Origin: an uncultured Prevotella sp.
Lineage (GTDB): Bacteria; Bacteroidota; Bacteroidia; Bacteroidales; Bacteroidaceae
DNA: 25,658 bases
NCBI GenBank assembly: GCA_900772835.1
Contig: CAAGSA010000121.1
Location: forward strand, 1-25,658
Direction of reading: 5' to 3'
Shown here: positions 24,138 through 25,658 of the stretch, one piece after another
How positions within the stretch are numbered: the stretch's first letter is position 1
Layout of the letters: the number at the start of each line of letters is the position of its first letter
Notes under the pieces: generated by a model
Seen by the model: the letters and a program-made list of their open reading frames with translations, nothing else
The model's database searches: none
What the model was told of the DNA's origin: nothing
Translations under genes and position numbers: made by a program

Positions 24138-25016
24138 TTACTTGAACTGGAAATTCCTTGATCCAATCATGTTTCCGTCGGCAAACACGCTCACGTTGTA
24201 TGTTCCCGGATTTAATGTTTCGTTCACGTTCCAATACAGGTTCACTGGAGTCTCGTTGCCTGTGTATTCTATGGTCTTGGTCATCGAGTACTGCAGATTG
24301 CGGTTCTCGTAGTTGAACGAGCCGCTCGCGCCCATCACGTTTCCGGCTGGTGTGGTCACTCTCACGTAGAGGCGTTTCTGACCGTTCTGTGCCGTAACAT
24401 TTTTCGCGATGCTGAATCCCACGACGATGAGTTTGGCGTCCTTGATTTTCTTAACTGCCTTCTTGGCTCCGTTTTTCTTCATCGGCGTCATGGATATTCC
24501 CGTGGCGTCGAGCTGGGCGGCAATGGCTACCTTTTCCGACAGCGATGCCTTGTCGGAGTTTAGCCCCTGTATCTGGCGCGTGGCTTCTTCATACTGTCCT
24601 CTCACGCGTGTGTTCTCTGCTGTCAGGTTCTGGTTCAGCCTGTTCAGCGAGTCAATCTCAAGCACATAGCTGCGAATCACGGCGCGGCATGTGGCAAGTT
24701 CTTTCTTCAGACGCGCAATTTCTCTTGCGTCGCTGCTCTTCACGTTCTTCAGTTCCTTGAGCAACTCCTGGGTCCTCAGCTGTTCTTGGGTCAGCTGTGC
24801 GACGAGCGAGTCGTTGTTTATCTTCGATTTCATTTCCGAGTATTGGTCGGCAAACTGCTGATACTCGTTTTCCATCTCTTTCTTGTCTAACTCTGCCAGT
24901 TCCTGCATCTCCTTGTTCGCCTGCTTCTCGTTGTGCAGACTCATCGACAGATAGGCAATGCCGCCAATCAGCAGCAGTCCGATAATGATCACTGGAATCA
25001 ATACTTTCTTGTTCAT
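24138..25016 (-). CDS. Membrane-anchored coiled-coil protein of unknown function
   Basis: I do not recognise a named family for this 292-residue protein. It has an N-terminal TM anchor (about residues 4-26, IPVIIIGLLLIGGIAYLSM), a long Glu/Lys/Gln-rich coiled-coil (about 28-165), a short basic linker (MKKNGAKKAVKKIKDAK, about 178-194) and a C-terminal beta-rich domain of about 95 residues. That domain carries ITPAGNVMGASG-like strands and ends GTYNVSVFADGNMIGSRNFQFK, read as two pieces; it looks like an immunoglobulin-like sandwich. The topology puts the coiled-coil and sandwich in the periplasm. It is the first gene of the run TolC, HlyD, permease, permease and could be a cell-envelope accessory of the pump, but that is inference from position only. 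Confidence 0.8.
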   Translation of the reverse strand: MNKKVLIPVIIIGLLLIGGIAYLSMSLHNEKQANKEMQELAELDKKEMENEYQQFADQYSEMKSKINNDSLVAQLTQEQLRTQELLKELKNVKSSDAREIARLKKELATCRAVIRSYVLEIDSLNRLNQNLTAENTRVRGQYEEATRQIQGLNSDKASLSEKVAIAAQLDATGISMTPMKKNGAKKAVKKIKDAKLIVVGFSIAKNVTAQNGQKRLYVRVTTPAGNVMGASGSFNYENRNLQYSMTKTIEYTGNETPVNLYWNVNETLNPGTYNVSVFADGNMIGSRNFQFK

Positions 25017-25191
25017 TTCGTATGTCTTTTAATTTTATTTATACCTTAATATATCACATAATCATTTCTCATTATTGTAGGAATATGCACAACCTTACTA
25101 TTGTAGCAATTCTTGCTTGCCTTGCTATTGTTGCAATTCGTATATTGTTAACTTTGTTTCGTTTTGCAGTATACATTGTCTACAATATATG

Positions 25192-25222
25192 CAAAATTAG
25201 TTTCTTTTATTTAAAACGCAAA
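25192..25222 (-). promoter_or_regulatory. Candidate promoter of the efflux cluster
   Basis: On the minus strand TTTG (25222-25219), 19 bp, TAATTTTG (25199-25192). It would give a leader of about 170 nt ahead of the coiled-coil protein gene at 25016. No closer match was found. A further TAnnTTTG match (25285-25292) has no -33 partner. Confidence 0.45.
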
Positions 25223-25381
25223 ACAAACGTTGCTTTGAATTGTCAAACCACAGTTTTTTTATATGCTTTTAAGGAAAAATAGAACAAAAGTATCTATTCA
25301 GCGGTAGTAAGAATGGTCTGATTCTGTCTTGTTTCTTTGTAGGATTTACTTGAAAATCATCTGAAATAGAGTCATATTCTC

Positions 25382-25412
25382 TTGCATGTTTCAGATATTT
25401 TTCGTACCTTTA
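25382..25412 (+). promoter_or_regulatory. Candidate rightward promoter near the right edge
   Basis: TTG (25382-25384), 20 bp, TACCTTTA (25405-25412; last base differs from TAnnTTTG). It would read towards the right edge. No complete gene follows inside the window. Confidence 0.3.
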
Positions 25413-25528
25413 TACCTATGAAAGAACATGTTTCAAGAAAAAATCACCTTCTGTTGTCGCTATTGTCGTAAGTATATTTTTGACTTTAACAACGGAGAAG
25501 CAAGATGGTATTTACAAAATTTCACATT

Positions 25529-25658
25529 TTAACCCAAGGGTTTTAACACGCGCGATTTGAAATTCTTTACATTATTATTTACCGTTACAGTCCGTTCCAT
25601 ACGGTTGGTTGCTTTGCCGACAGCTTTTCCGACGGACGGCTTTGCGGAATGTAGCGTT
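25529..25658 (-). CDS. Possible 3' end of a leftward ORF entering from the right edge
   Basis: Minus-strand codons from 25657 stay open for 42 residues and end with a stop at 25529-25531; the tail contains VTVNNNVKNF. Both other minus-strand frames stop earlier, within 24-28 codons, and the plus strand is also open over the last 80 bp, so coding status is uncertain. The GC content rises towards the edge. It may be the end of a gene, or an intergenic repeat open by chance. I do not recognise the sequence with confidence. Confidence 0.25.
   Translation of the reverse strand, partial: TLHSAKPSVGKAVGKATNRMERTVTVNNNVKNFKSRVLKPLG

Larger units (their letters stand above)
25017..25528. other. AT-rich non-coding region right of the efflux cluster
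   Basis: No convincing gene is present. An 86-codon plus-strand ORF (25022-25282) is hydrophobic, AT-rich and low-complexity and is probably chance. A 15-bp near-direct repeat CTATTGTWGCAATTC occurs at 25098-25112 and 25125-25139. An 8-bp dyad ATCTGAAA/TTTCAGAT lies at 25359-25366 and 25389-25396, followed by ATTTTT. Short peptides starting at 25418 and 25430 end within about 17 and 34 codons. Confidence 0.5.

Noticed and set aside
25022..25282. 86-codon hydrophobic plus-strand ORF
   Set aside because: AT-rich DNA naturally yields Ile/Leu/Phe/Tyr-rich frames, no ribosome site or promoter precedes it, and it begins opposite the leader of the efflux cluster.

Overview
The window looks like chromosomal DNA of a Bacteroidales bacterium, most likely Prevotella or a close relative. 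Four things point there: a DUF4954 protein, a C10 (streptopain-type) cysteine protease with a C-terminal segment resembling a type IX secretion sorting domain, an Mrp ATPase without the usual CxxC, and promoters of the Bacteroidetes form (TTTG or TTG, about 20 bp, then TAnnTTTG) rather than E. coli sigma-70 type. The coding DNA is GC-rich and the intergenic DNA is distinctly AT-richer. No IS element, phage gene, tRNA, rRNA or CRISPR array was seen.

Layout. Positions 1-3960 hold a leftward cluster: hflX, a DUF4954 left-handed beta-helix protein, and the start of an M16 zinc protease that runs off the left edge. Positions 3961-4390 are a divergent control region with a hairpin and a 22-bp tandem repeat array. 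Rightward from 4391 come an RsmF-type rRNA m5C methyltransferase overlapping thyA, a gap with a possible small RNA and an intrinsic terminator, then folA (partner of ThyA in folate recycling), a secreted S8 subtilase, a secreted C10 protease, and xseA/xseB (exonuclease VII). A second 22-bp-phased array lies between xseA and xseB. Next are ilvE, a candidate rod-shaped structured RNA, trmB, a Cu+ P-type ATPase that lacks its nucleotide-binding domain, and mrp. A third 22-bp-phased array begins within the last codons of mrp.

Convergent to mrp, from 25016 down to 19182, is a tripartite efflux cluster: a membrane-anchored coiled-coil protein of unknown function, a TolC-family outer-membrane channel, an HlyD-family adaptor and two ABC-2 permeases. 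No ATPase subunit is encoded with them. It ends at a strong terminator whose stem contains the core of the 22-bp repeat. The right 500 bp is AT-rich and holds only weak ORF and promoter candidates.

Most genes are ordinary housekeeping or envelope genes. The unusual signals are three minisatellite-like arrays sharing an exact 22-bp period, the N-domain-less copper ATPase, two candidate non-coding RNAs, and a possible translationally coupled, N-terminally extended reading of the M16 protease.
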